Origin: Actinomycetales bacterium
GTDB lineage: Bacteria; Actinomycetota; Actinomycetes; Actinomycetales; Dermatophilaceae
Length of the DNA: 64,000 nucleotides
Assembly: GCA_002748155.1 (NCBI GenBank)
Contig: PDRO01000003.1
Location: 124,001 to 188,000, forward strand
Direction of reading: 5' to 3'
Shown: positions 45,807-58,782 of the stretch, piece by piece
Layout of the letters: the number at the start of each line of letters is the position of its first letter
How positions within the stretch are numbered: position 1 is the stretch's first letter
Made by a program: the position numbers and the translations under genes
Notes under the pieces: generated by a model
The model's database searches: none
Told to the model about the DNA's origin: nothing
What the model saw: the letters and a program-made list of their open reading frames with translations, nothing else

Positions 45807-46880
45807 ATGCGACTGGGCATCAACCTCGGCTATTGGGGAGCCGGCGACAATCAGGAGAACATCGTCCTAGCCGAGGAGGCCGATCGACTCGGGTATGCCG
45901 TGTGCTGGGCCGCCGAAGCTTACGGCTCCGACGTGCCGACCGTGCTTGCCTGGGTCGGGGCCCGCACCTCCCGGATCGACCTGGGCGCAGCGGTCATGCA
46001 GATCCCGGCGCGCAGCCCGGCAATGACGGCGATGACCGCCGCCACCCTCGACACCCTCTCCGGTGGCCGGTTCCGGCTCGGTCTCGGCGTCAGTGGCCCG
46101 CAGGTCAGCGAAGGCTGGCACGGCGTACGATTCACCGCACCGCTAGCCCGCACCCGCGAATACGTCGAGATCGTGCGGATGGCGCTACGCCGCGAGATCG
46201 TCCACCACGAGGGCACCCACTTCACCCTCCCACTGCCCGACGGGCCGGGGAAGGCCCTCAAGCTCACCGTGCGACCGGTCCGTGACCACGTGCCTCTCTA
46301 CCTGGCCGCAGTCGGCCCGAAGAACCTCGAGCTCACCGGAGAGATCGCCGACGGCTGGCTGGCCATCTTCTTCAGCCCCGAGCACGGCAGCGACCACCTG
46401 GCACAGCTGCGTGCAGGTGCCCGCAAGAGCGGCCGTGGTGATGACGGGAGCGATCCGCTGACCGGCTTCGACGTCGTGCCCACCGTGCCGGTCGTCATCA
46501 CCGACAACATGGACTATGCGTATGCCTCGGTCGCCAACTACGCGGCCCTCTACATCGGCGGGATGGGGTCACGGGAGAAGAACTTCTACAACCAGCTCGC
46601 CTGCCGGATGGGTTTCGAGGAGCAGGCCAAACAGGTGCAAGAGCTCTACTTGGCCGGAAAAGGCCGCGATGCTGCGGCTGCCGTGCCGCGGCAATTCCTC
46701 GACGAGACAAGTCTGCTCGGTCCCCGTGAACGGATCCGCGACCGGCTCGCGGCATACCACGAAGCCGGCGTGACCACGCTGTCGATCAGTCCGTTCGCTC
46801 CCTCCCGGGCGGCCCGGCGCGACACCGTGGTCGAGATGGCCGAGATTGCCAGCGAGTCGGGGCTCGTGCAGCTAGGCTGA
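45807..46880 (+). CDS. LLM-class F420-dependent oxidoreductase
   Basis: The 357-residue luciferase-like (TIM barrel) protein begins MRLGINLGYWGAGDNQENIV and contains VCWAAEAYGSDVPTVLAW, TLSGGRFRLGLGVSGPQV and YLAAVGPKNLELTGEIADGW, all typical of the F420-binding group. The substrate is unknown. TAGCCT ends 6 nt before the ATG. uppP begins 6 nt after its stop. Confidence 0.92.
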   Translation: MRLGINLGYWGAGDNQENIVLAEEADRLGYAVCWAAEAYGSDVPTVLAWVGARTSRIDLGAAVMQIPARSPAMTAMTAATLDTLSGGRFRLGLGVSGPQVSEGWHGVRFTAPLARTREYVEIVRMALRREIVHHEGTHFTLPLPDGPGKALKLTVRPVRDHVPLYLAAVGPKNLELTGEIADGWLAIFFSPEHGSDHLAQLRAGARKSGRGDDGSDPLTGFDVVPTVPVVITDNMDYAYASVANYAALYIGGMGSREKNFYNQLACRMGFEEQAKQVQELYLAGKGRDAAAAVPRQFLDETSLLGPRERIRDRLAAYHEAGVTTLSISPFAPSRAARRDTVVEMAEIASESGLVQLG

Positions 46881-46886
46881 CCGCTC

Positions 46887-47741
46887 GTGTCGGACCTGTC
46901 CTACCTGCAAGCACTCATCCTGGGGATCGTCGAAGGACTCACCGAGTTCTTGCCCGTGTCGTCCACCGGGCATCTCACCGTCACCGAGAAGCTGCTCGGC
47001 CTGCAGGTCGATGCGCCCGAGGTCACGGCATACACCGCGATCATCCAGCTCGGCGCGATCGCGGCGACCTTCCTCTATTTCTGGCGTGACATCGTGCGCC
47101 TCGTCGGCGCCTGGGCCGGCGGGCTGCGCGACGCCGACCGGCGTGCCCACCCCGACTACCAGCTCGCCTGGGCGGTGATCGTCGGCTCAATGCCGGTGGC
47201 CTTCGTCGCGTTGGCGCTACGCGACGTCATCGAGGGACCACTACGCAGCCTTTGGGTGGTCGCCGGGGCGCTCATTCTCTGGAGTGTGGTCATGTGGCTG
47301 GCCGAGACGCGGCACGCGAAGCTGGCCCAGCGCGGCGGCGAACGTGGCGAGTCGACGGTGACCATGCGGGACGGTCTGGCCATCGGGTTGATCCAGTGCT
47401 TCTCGTTGATCCCCGGGGTGAGCCGCTCCGGTGCCACGATCTCGGCAGGCCTTTGGCGGGGGATCGACCGGGTGACCGCCACTCGGTTGTCGTTCTTCCT
47501 CGCGATCCCGGCGTTGACCGCCGCCGGGGTCTTCCAAGCGGTCACCACCGACATCTCCGGGCTTGGCACCGGTCAGATGGCGCTCGGTGTCGTCGTCGCC
47601 TTCGTCGTGGCCTACGCCTCGATCGCCTGGCTGTTGCGGTTTGTCGCTGGTCACCGCCTGACGGCCTTCGTCGCCTATCGGGTCGTCGTCGGTGTGCTCT
47701 TGCTCGCGGCACTTGGCGTCGGCTGGCTGGCAGCCACCTGA
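46887..47741 (+). CDS. uppP: Undecaprenyl-diphosphatase
   Basis: UppP recycles undecaprenyl diphosphate, the lipid carrier of cell-wall synthesis. The 284-residue protein has about eight membrane segments. The active-site motif EGLTEFLPVSSTGHL lies at residues 13-27, and the second conserved motif PGVSRSGATI is near residue 175. The GTG at 46887 lies 8 nt after a TAGGCT box. Confidence 0.96.
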   Translation: MSDLSYLQALILGIVEGLTEFLPVSSTGHLTVTEKLLGLQVDAPEVTAYTAIIQLGAIAATFLYFWRDIVRLVGAWAGGLRDADRRAHPDYQLAWAVIVGSMPVAFVALALRDVIEGPLRSLWVVAGALILWSVVMWLAETRHAKLAQRGGERGESTVTMRDGLAIGLIQCFSLIPGVSRSGATISAGLWRGIDRVTATRLSFFLAIPALTAAGVFQAVTTDISGLGTGQMALGVVVAFVVAYASIAWLLRFVAGHRLTAFVAYRVVVGVLLLAALGVGWLAAT

Positions 47742-47814
47742 GGCGTTGGCCGCGTGTTCACCCACCAAACAACCTTCGGACGTTCCCGTTCGGCAGTTGC
47801 CGTAGCGTGAGCCC

Positions 47815-48657
47815 GTGCCCACTGTCCTGCTCGTCCGCCACGGCCGCACTTCTGCCAACACCGGGGGCACCCTGGCCGGATGGACCCCGGGGGTGGAGCT
47901 CGACGAGACGGGCCGTGCGCAGGTGCTGGCGCTGGCCGCCCGGATCGCCGAGGCACAGTTGCAGCCGGTGCAGTTCGTCTCATCGCCGTTACACCGCTGC
48001 CTGCAGACGGCCGAGTTGCTCCAAACCCAGTTGCACCAAGCCGGGTCTCTCAGAGACCGGCCCACCGGCGTCATTGCCAGCGACCGCGAGCCCACGGCCT
48101 CGACGCGCCCGACGAGCCTGCCCGACACGCAGGTTGATGAACGGCTGGGGGAGTGTCACTACGGAGCCTGGACCGGGCAGGCGCTGACCGAGCTGGCCAA
48201 AGAGCCGCTCTGGCGGGTTGTCCAGGATCACCCATCAGCAGCAGCGTTCCCGGATGGGGAGCAGTACCCCGGCGAATCCCTCACGGCCATGTCCGCCCGA
48301 GCGGTTGCGGCCATCCGGGAACATGATCGGGTCGTGGCCGCTACCCATGGGGAGCACGCTGTGTGGGTCGCGGTCTCCCACGGTGACGTGATCAAGGCCG
48401 TGCTCGCGGATGCCCTCGGGATGCACCTCGACCTCTACCAGAGGATCAGGGTCGATCCGGCGTCGGTCTCGGTGTTCACCTACGCCGAGCGGCGACCGAT
48501 CGTTCACCGGATCAACGACCTGGGTGGCCCACTGGCGGGGGTGGTTCCAGCCGCCGGAGCACCGGGGGAATCCGGCGACGGGGCTGTCGGTGGTGGCGCC
48601 GGGGCGGAGCCGGCCCAGCGAACACCGCAGGCTCCGGCCCCCGGCAACGGTGGCTGA
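47815..48657 (+). CDS. Histidine phosphatase (phosphoglycerate mutase-like)
   Basis: The 280-residue protein is of the RHG type: LLVRHGRTSANTGGTLAGW holds the nucleophile His, SSPLHRCLQTAELL the second Arg, GECHYGAWTGQAL the acid region, and WVAVSHGDVIKAV the second His. The C-terminal 40 residues are Gly/Ala/Pro-rich. It is regularly found next to DUF3090 and SCO1664 genes in actinobacteria, as here. Substrate unknown. TAGCGT ends 6 nt before the GTG. Confidence 0.92.
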   Translation: MPTVLLVRHGRTSANTGGTLAGWTPGVELDETGRAQVLALAARIAEAQLQPVQFVSSPLHRCLQTAELLQTQLHQAGSLRDRPTGVIASDREPTASTRPTSLPDTQVDERLGECHYGAWTGQALTELAKEPLWRVVQDHPSAAAFPDGEQYPGESLTAMSARAVAAIREHDRVVAATHGEHAVWVAVSHGDVIKAVLADALGMHLDLYQRIRVDPASVSVFTYAERRPIVHRINDLGGPLAGVVPAAGAPGESGDGAVGGGAGAEPAQRTPQAPAPGNGG

Positions 48658-48677
48658 GGTCATCTAGGGTCTTCGGT

Positions 48678-49244
48678 ATGCCCGTCTACGACTTCGATCA
48701 GCCGCAACGCTTCGTCGTGGGCACGGTGGGGCCATCGGGTGAGCGCACCTTCTTCCTGCAAGCCCGGGACGATCGGCGCCTGGTCAGCGTGTCCTGCGAG
48801 AAGGAACAGATCTCGACCGTTGCCGACAAGCTCATCGAACTGCTCGACGACATGGGGATCCGTGACGAGACCCTGGTGGCGGCATACACCGACCACCAGC
48901 CGCTGGAGACCCCGATCGAGGACGAATTCCGGGTGACGACGGTCTCACTCGCCTGGGACACCGAACGGCGAGTCGTCATCATCGAGGCGTATCACGACCA
49001 CACGGCCCACGAGCGGACGGCGCAACTCGACTCGGACACGCCCCGCACCGAGACCGCTGCCGACACAGTGCGGGACCAGCCCGACCAACTCGTGCGAGTG
49101 ACGCTGTTGCCCGAGCAGGCCCGCGCTTTCGCAACTCGTGCCAAGGCCGTCGTGTCAGCGGGACGACCCCCGTGCCCGTTCTGTGGTGGCCCCCTCGATC
49201 GGACCGGTCACGTCTGTCCCCGAGCGAACGGTTACCGGCGCTAG
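48678..49244 (+). CDS. DUF3090-family protein
   Basis: The 188-residue protein begins MPVYDFDQPQRFVVGTVGPS and has ARDDRRLVSVSCEKEQI, LPEQARAFATRAKAVV and a C-terminal zinc-ribbon-like PPCPFCGGPLDRTGHVCPRAN. This is the actinobacterial DUF3090 family of unknown role, always close to SCO1664. TAGGGT ends 7 nt before the ATG, so a separate leaderless message is likely. Confidence 0.92.
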   Translation: MPVYDFDQPQRFVVGTVGPSGERTFFLQARDDRRLVSVSCEKEQISTVADKLIELLDDMGIRDETLVAAYTDHQPLETPIEDEFRVTTVSLAWDTERRVVIIEAYHDHTAHERTAQLDSDTPRTETAADTVRDQPDQLVRVTLLPEQARAFATRAKAVVSAGRPPCPFCGGPLDRTGHVCPRANGYRR

Positions 49245-49275
49245 CCCGCCGCGCGGCGAGCACCCGGCATACCCG

Positions 49276-50109
49276 ATGGACGGGCCGACCGACGCGGAAG
49301 CCCGCGAACGCTGTTACGCCCTGCTGCGCGATGGCGACGTGCAGGTCGTCGGCCGCGTCGTGGACGCCTCGAACCTCGCACTTCTTGTCGACGTCGTCGG
49401 TGCCGACGGACCGGCCGTGCCTGCGATCTACAAGCCGGTGCGCGGTGAACGACCGTTGTGGGACTTCCCGACCGGCACGCTCGCAGGTCGTGAGGTCGCC
49501 TCGGCGCGGATCGCCGAAGCCACCGGGTATGCCGTCGTCCCGCCGACCGTGCTCCGTGACGGGCCCGCCGGGGTCGGGTCGGTGCAACTGTGGATCGGTG
49601 ACCCGCTCGCGGACGAACCGTTACCGTCGCCGGTCGGGCTCGCACCGGCCGGCACCGTGCCCGAGGGCTACCTGTCAATCATCGACGGTGAGCTGCCGGA
49701 CGGCACGACAGTCACCGTCGTGCACGAGGACGCTGACGACGTCCGTGACGCGGCGGTACTCGACGCCGTGCTCAACAACTCCGACCGCAAAGGCGGGCAT
49801 CTCGTGCGCGACGGTGCCGGCACCCTGTGGGGGTTCGACCACGGGCTGACCCTGCACGCCGAACCGAAGCTGCGCACCGTGCTCTGGGGATGGGCCGGCC
49901 AGCCGCTGCGAGAGCACGACATCGTGGTGCTCGACGAGCTGGCCAACCAGCTGGCCGACTCCGAAGCCCCCCTCACCCGCGAGTTGTCCACGCTGCTGCC
50001 CACGGAGGACCTGGCCGCATTGCGCTCGCGCGTGCAACGCTTGCTGCTTCGCGGGGTCCACCCGCTGCCCAGCCCGGGTTGGCCGTCGATCCCGTGGCCG
50101 GCCTTGTGA
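49276..50109 (+). CDS. SCO1664-family protein, PI3/4-kinase-like fold
   Basis: The 277-residue protein has a kinase-like arrangement: AIYKPVRGERPLWDFPTGTL with a Lys in the expected nucleotide site, AREVA-type Glu region (LAGREVASARIAEATGYAVV), DAVLNNSDRKGGHL resembling a catalytic loop, and LWGFDHGLTLH resembling the metal-binding Asp. ATG 49276 is the simplest start; in-frame GTG codons at 49138 and 49183 would overlap DUF3090. It lies between DUF3090 and mshC, as in many actinobacteria. Activity is not established. Confidence 0.87.
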   Translation: MDGPTDAEARERCYALLRDGDVQVVGRVVDASNLALLVDVVGADGPAVPAIYKPVRGERPLWDFPTGTLAGREVASARIAEATGYAVVPPTVLRDGPAGVGSVQLWIGDPLADEPLPSPVGLAPAGTVPEGYLSIIDGELPDGTTVTVVHEDADDVRDAAVLDAVLNNSDRKGGHLVRDGAGTLWGFDHGLTLHAEPKLRTVLWGWAGQPLREHDIVVLDELANQLADSEAPLTRELSTLLPTEDLAALRSRVQRLLLRGVHPLPSPGWPSIPWPAL

Positions 50110-50133
50110 CCGTGACGAGTTAGGCTCGGGCTC

Positions 50134-51414
50134 GTGCATTCCTGGCCCATGCCGTTCCTGCCCGAGCTCCCTGGACACGGGCCCGCGGTGCGGGTCCACG
50201 ACACGCGTACCGGGACGATGATCTCTTTGGGCGATCGACCGGTCGTGACGATGTACGTGTGCGGGATCACCCCCTACGACGCGACCCACATGGGCCACGC
50301 CGCCACCTACGTGACCTTCGACGTGCTCGGCCGGGCGGTGCGGGATGCCGGTCAGCAGATCCGGTTCGTGCAGAACGTGACCGACGTCGACGATCCGTTG
50401 CTGGCCAGGGCGGTGCGTGACGGGCTCGACTGGACCCGCCTGGCCCACCGGGAGACCGCCGTGTTCCGTGAGGACATGACCGCTCTCGGGGTGATCCCCC
50501 CCGACCACTACCTCGGGGTCACCGAGAGCATTTCGGGAATCGTTCACGCGGTGGAACGACTGCTCGCCGACGGGACGGCATACCGGCTCGAGAACTCTGA
50601 TATCGCTGACGTCCCTGACGGAGTCGCCGCCGGAGATAGCGCCGACATCTACCTCGACATCACGCAGCGGCCGGGTTTCGGCGACGTGTCCGGGCTGGGC
50701 CGCGACCAGATGCTGCAGCTGTTCGCCGAGTGTGGCGGGGACCCCGAGCGGGCCGGCAAACGTGACCCACTCGACCCGTTGTTGTGGCGGGCCGAACGGC
50801 TCGGCGAACCGTGCTGGGAAGGCGGCGAGCTCGGGAAAGGCCGGCCCGGCTGGCACATCGAATGCACGGTCATCGCGAACGAGTTCCTCGGTGTCCCATT
50901 CACCGTCCAAGGCGGTGGCAGCGATTTGATCTTCCCGCACCACGAGATGAGTGCCGTGCAGGGTTGCGCGTTGGGCGGAACCGATCAGTTCGCTGAGGTC
51001 TACATGCACCAAGCGATGGTGGGCTACCAGGGCGAGAAGATGAGCAAGTCGAAAGGCAACCTCGTGCTGGTCTCGGATCTGCGCCGGTCCGGGGTGGACC
51101 CGGTGGCGATCCGGTTGGCTTTGCTGGCTCGGCACTACCGCACGGACTGGGAGTGGACGGACACGGATCTGCAGACGGCACAGGCGCGACTGACCGCGTG
51201 GCGATCGGCGCTTGCCCGCAACGGCGGGCCGGCATCTGAGCGCGCAGTCGCGACGATCCGTGAGCGGATTGCCGACGACCTTGACACACCGGGTGCACTA
51301 GCGGCGGTCGACGCCTGGGCGGCGATTGCGGAGACCGGTGCTGGAGGCGAATTGCCCGGCGGCCCCGGCCTGATCGCCCGGGCCCTCGACCGGTTGCTCG
51401 GGGTGCGGGTCTAG
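50134..51414 (+). CDS. mshC: Mycothiol ligase MshC
   Basis: MshC joins cysteine to glucosaminyl-inositol in mycothiol synthesis, by a mechanism related to cysteinyl-tRNA synthetase. The 426-residue protein has the HIGH-like THMGHAATYVTFDV, MYVCGITPYDA with zinc Cys, the zinc-site GWHIECTVIAN and FPHHEMSA, and KMSKSKGNLV. The short C-terminus lacks the tRNA-binding domain, which separates it from CysS. Its stop codon shares the CTAG tetramer with that of the convergent PAC2 gene. A TAGGCT box ends 7 nt before the GTG at 50134. Confidence 0.96.
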   Translation: MHSWPMPFLPELPGHGPAVRVHDTRTGTMISLGDRPVVTMYVCGITPYDATHMGHAATYVTFDVLGRAVRDAGQQIRFVQNVTDVDDPLLARAVRDGLDWTRLAHRETAVFREDMTALGVIPPDHYLGVTESISGIVHAVERLLADGTAYRLENSDIADVPDGVAAGDSADIYLDITQRPGFGDVSGLGRDQMLQLFAECGGDPERAGKRDPLDPLLWRAERLGEPCWEGGELGKGRPGWHIECTVIANEFLGVPFTVQGGGSDLIFPHHEMSAVQGCALGGTDQFAEVYMHQAMVGYQGEKMSKSKGNLVLVSDLRRSGVDPVAIRLALLARHYRTDWEWTDTDLQTAQARLTAWRSALARNGGPASERAVATIRERIADDLDTPGALAAVDAWAAIAETGAGGELPGGPGLIARALDRLLGVRV

Positions 51415-52337
51415 CCAGAGGACTGCCGCGGCGGGCCGTCGTCGTCGCGACGGCGCAGGTACCGCTCGAACTCGAGGGCGATGGCGTCGCCGCTGGCTTC
51501 GGGCAGGTCGCTGGCATCGATCGCCGCTTCCAGTGACTGGATGTATTCGGCGATGTCGGTGTCGGCCTCGGCGAGTTCGTTGACGCCACGCTCCCATGCC
51601 TGGGCGTATTCGCTGATTTCGGATTGCGGAATGCTCGTGTCGAGGACGGTCTCGAGCGCGCCGAGGAGCGCGAGTGTGGCTTTGGGGGATGGCGCAGCAC
51701 CGGCATAGTGCGGCACAGCCGCCCAGCACGACAGCGTCGGTATGCCCGTCTGTGCGGCCGCCTCGGCAAGCACCCCGACGATTCCAGTCGGGCCCTGGTA
51801 GTCACTGACTCGGGCGCGATACCGCTCCCGAAGCGCCGGGTCGTCGGAAGTTATGGACACCGGGATCGGGCGGGTATGCGGCACGTCGGCCAACAAAGCG
51901 CCGACGGTGACCACAGTGGTCACCCCAAGATCGTGTGCCCGGTCGAGGATCTCGGTGACGAAACCCCGCCAGTTCGTCGACGGTTCGATGCCCTGGACGA
52001 TGACGACATCGCGGGGTATGCCGGCCGCGGCGGACCGGGCGACAGCCAGGCTAGTCGTCGGCCAGGTGATCGTGCGCTCGCCGTCGCTGACCGACATGCG
52101 GGGCCGGTTCACCTGGAAGTCGTAGTAGCCCTCCGGATCGAGCTGCTCGACCGGTTCGGCATGCCAGAGGTCGGCCAGGTGTTTCAGTGCACTGCTGGCT
52201 GCCTCGCCGGCATCGTTCCACCCTTCGAACGCGGCAAGGAGCACGGCGTCATGCAGATGGGGAAGGGGCGTGACCACCAGCGTGGGACCTCGGCTCGATC
52301 GGACGGAACGACTCGGAAAGCCTATGTGGTCGGCCAC
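51411..52337 (-). CDS. PAC2-family protein
   Basis: The 308-residue protein is of the PAC2 type (archaeal/eukaryotic proteasome assembly chaperone relatives). It shows AVLLAAFEGWNDAGEAASSA, YYDFQVNRPRM, RDVVIVQGIEPSTNWRGF and GALLADVPHTRPIPV. The C-terminal 80 residues are helical and acidic. Actinobacterial members lie near mshC and metH, as here; a proteasome role is unproved. The octamer at 52016 is read Gly-Ile-Pro with the rare ATA codon. The 172-bp gap to metH holds no clear gene. Confidence 0.92.
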   Translation of the reverse strand: MADHIGFPSRSVRSSRGPTLVVTPLPHLHDAVLLAAFEGWNDAGEAASSALKHLADLWHAEPVEQLDPEGYYDFQVNRPRMSVSDGERTITWPTTSLAVARSAAAGIPRDVVIVQGIEPSTNWRGFVTEILDRAHDLGVTTVVTVGALLADVPHTRPIPVSITSDDPALRERYRARVSDYQGPTGIVGVLAEAAAQTGIPTLSCWAAVPHYAGAAPSPKATLALLGALETVLDTSIPQSEISEYAQAWERGVNELAEADTDIAEYIQSLEAAIDASDLPEASGDAIALEFERYLRRRDDDGPPRQSSG

Positions 52338-52509
52338 CGACCACGGGGCCTAGCGCAAAGACGTGTCCGTCACCGCTACCTCGGGGATCATGAGGTCGTC
52401 GGCATACCGGCCGAGTCGCACCCTCGGCGCGTCGTCGCTTCGTCCGCGTGCACTCCGGCTCGAACGCTTCTCACGTTGCCGTGACGTGCTCGTCCACCGC
52501 GGTTGCGCC

Positions 52510-56298
<3,789 letters not shown>

Positions 56299-56308
56299 GG
56301 GGTCCTCT

Positions 56309-56324
56309 CACCTGCCAACAGGTG
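56309..56324 (-). promoter_or_regulatory. 6-bp hairpin at the metH ribosome-binding region
   Basis: CACCTG-CCAA-CAGGTG is a perfect short inverted repeat whose inner arm runs into the AGGTGAGAGG ribosome site of metH on the minus strand. It could hide that site or be an operator. It does not resemble a cobalamin riboswitch. Confidence 0.35.
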
Positions 56325-56397
56325 GCTAGGTATGGCTTGTGGCACTCCAGTATGCCGCGCCGGGCTTAACGAGTTCTGTCACGTATCGTTGCGGGGC

Positions 56398-57546
56398 ATG
56401 AATGGTGCGGGATCGGGCGTCCAGTCGTACGGCTGGCGGGTGGGCCGGGTTGGGGGAGTGCCGGTCTACATCGGGCGGTCCTGGCCGATCATTCTCGTCG
56501 TCATCGTTCTCGTCTTCGGCCGGGTGCTGCCCGTGCCTGGGCCGATGGCCTACCTGCTGGCGGCCGGCTATGCGCTGCTGCTGCTCATCTCGGTGCTCGT
56601 GCACGAAGCCGGACACGCGATCGTGGGTCGCCGCGTCGGCTCGCGGGTCGACCGGGTCGTGGTCACGTTGCTCGGCGGTCACACCGTCTTCGGCGGTACT
56701 GATCTGGGCCCGGCGAAGTCTGCCGCCGTGGCGTTAGCCGGACCGGCCGGCAACGTCGTGCTCGCGGGCATCGGCTGGGCGTTGACCAGTGCTATCGATG
56801 TGGAACAGGCTACTGCGGCGTGGCTGTTGGCTGAGGCTTTCCGGCTGGCCAACGTGCTCGTCGCGGCCATCAACCTGTTGCCCGGCCTGCCCTTGGACGG
56901 TGGTCATGCCATTGCGGCCCTCGTGTGGGCAATCACCGGACAACGCGCGACCGGAATGATCGTCGCGGGATGGTTGGGCCGGGGCGTCACCATCGGGGTG
57001 GCCGGGTGGTTCCTCGCCGAACCGTTGCGCAGCGGCCGGGCACCCGACCTGTACACGATGATCTGGGTCGGTCTCATCGGCGCTTTCCTCTGGCACGGCG
57101 CCTCACGGGCGATCCAGGCCGGGCATGCCCGGTGGATGATGTCTTCACTCACCGTCAGCGAAGTGCTGCGGCCGGTGGTCGCCGTGCCCGCACACACCAC
57201 GGCCGGGGCAGTGATGCAAGCGTGCATCGACCGGGCCGAGGCCGACCACGTCGTGATCGTCGACCCGGCCGGCACCCCGATCGGGTTCCTCGATCGCACA
57301 GCGCTAGGCAGCGTCCCCGAGCACGAGATCGCGCGCGTGCCTGCGGTCTCGTTCCTGCTGCGGCCGCTACCGGGCTGGGTCGTCACCGCTGAGCCCACCG
57401 ACGACATCAGCGTCGTCGCATCCTCACTGGCCGGACACGTCGAGGGGCAGACCCGCAAGGACGCCGTGCTGATCCGCGGATCGGACGGGCGGCTGGTCGG
57501 AACCGTGTCACTTGTCGACGTCAACCAGGCGTTACAAGCGTTGTAA
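56398..57546 (+). CDS. Site-2 protease family membrane metalloprotease with CBS domains
   Basis: The 382-residue protein has about six membrane segments with the zinc motif LVHEAGHAIVGRR and the second metal motif LPLDGGHAIAAL, followed by a C-terminal pair of CBS domains (about 255-380). The CBS part suggests control by a nucleotide. Such proteases cleave membrane-bound proteins such as anti-sigma factors; the target is unknown. ATG 56398 is chosen with TATCGT 8 nt upstream. It is divergent from metH and lies before trmI, as in many actinobacteria. Confidence 0.93.
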   Translation: MNGAGSGVQSYGWRVGRVGGVPVYIGRSWPIILVVIVLVFGRVLPVPGPMAYLLAAGYALLLLISVLVHEAGHAIVGRRVGSRVDRVVVTLLGGHTVFGGTDLGPAKSAAVALAGPAGNVVLAGIGWALTSAIDVEQATAAWLLAEAFRLANVLVAAINLLPGLPLDGGHAIAALVWAITGQRATGMIVAGWLGRGVTIGVAGWFLAEPLRSGRAPDLYTMIWVGLIGAFLWHGASRAIQAGHARWMMSSLTVSEVLRPVVAVPAHTTAGAVMQACIDRAEADHVVIVDPAGTPIGFLDRTALGSVPEHEIARVPAVSFLLRPLPGWVVTAEPTDDISVVASSLAGHVEGQTRKDAVLIRGSDGRLVGTVSLVDVNQALQAL

Positions 57547-57553
57547 ACGCGGC

Positions 57554-57595
57554 GATGCCGACACTGCGATGCCGACACTGCGGTGGAGACACTGC
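57554..57595. repeat. Three 14-bp tandem repeats between site-2 protease and trmI
   Basis: GATGCCGACACTGC occurs twice exactly (57554-57567, 57568-57581) and once as GGTGGAGACACTGC (57582-57595). A second direct repeat, CCACTTAGA, occurs at 57651 and 57664 just before the TAGACT box of trmI. No function is evident. Confidence 0.7.
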
Positions 57596-57658
57596 GGTGC
57601 TGTGGCGATCACGTGCGACCCCCACTTGCTGACCCCCCACATGTCGATTGCCACTTAG

Positions 57659-58699
<1,041 letters not shown>

Positions 58700-58782
58700 G
58701 GCTCGGGTCGGTCACGACTCCCGCCCGGACGAGGCAGGATCAAGAATGAAGTGAATCGGGGAAGAGGCCGAGGAGGACCCCG

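Noticed and set aside
52338..52509. A small minus-strand gene between metH and PAC2
   Set aside because: A frame ending RYADDLMIPEVAVTD exists, but its start would lie inside metH or lack any ribosome site or -10 box, and I recognise no family.
56299..56397. A cobalamin or SAM riboswitch upstream of metH
   Set aside because: The leader is under 100 nt with only a 6-bp hairpin; no conserved B12-box or SAM core is seen.
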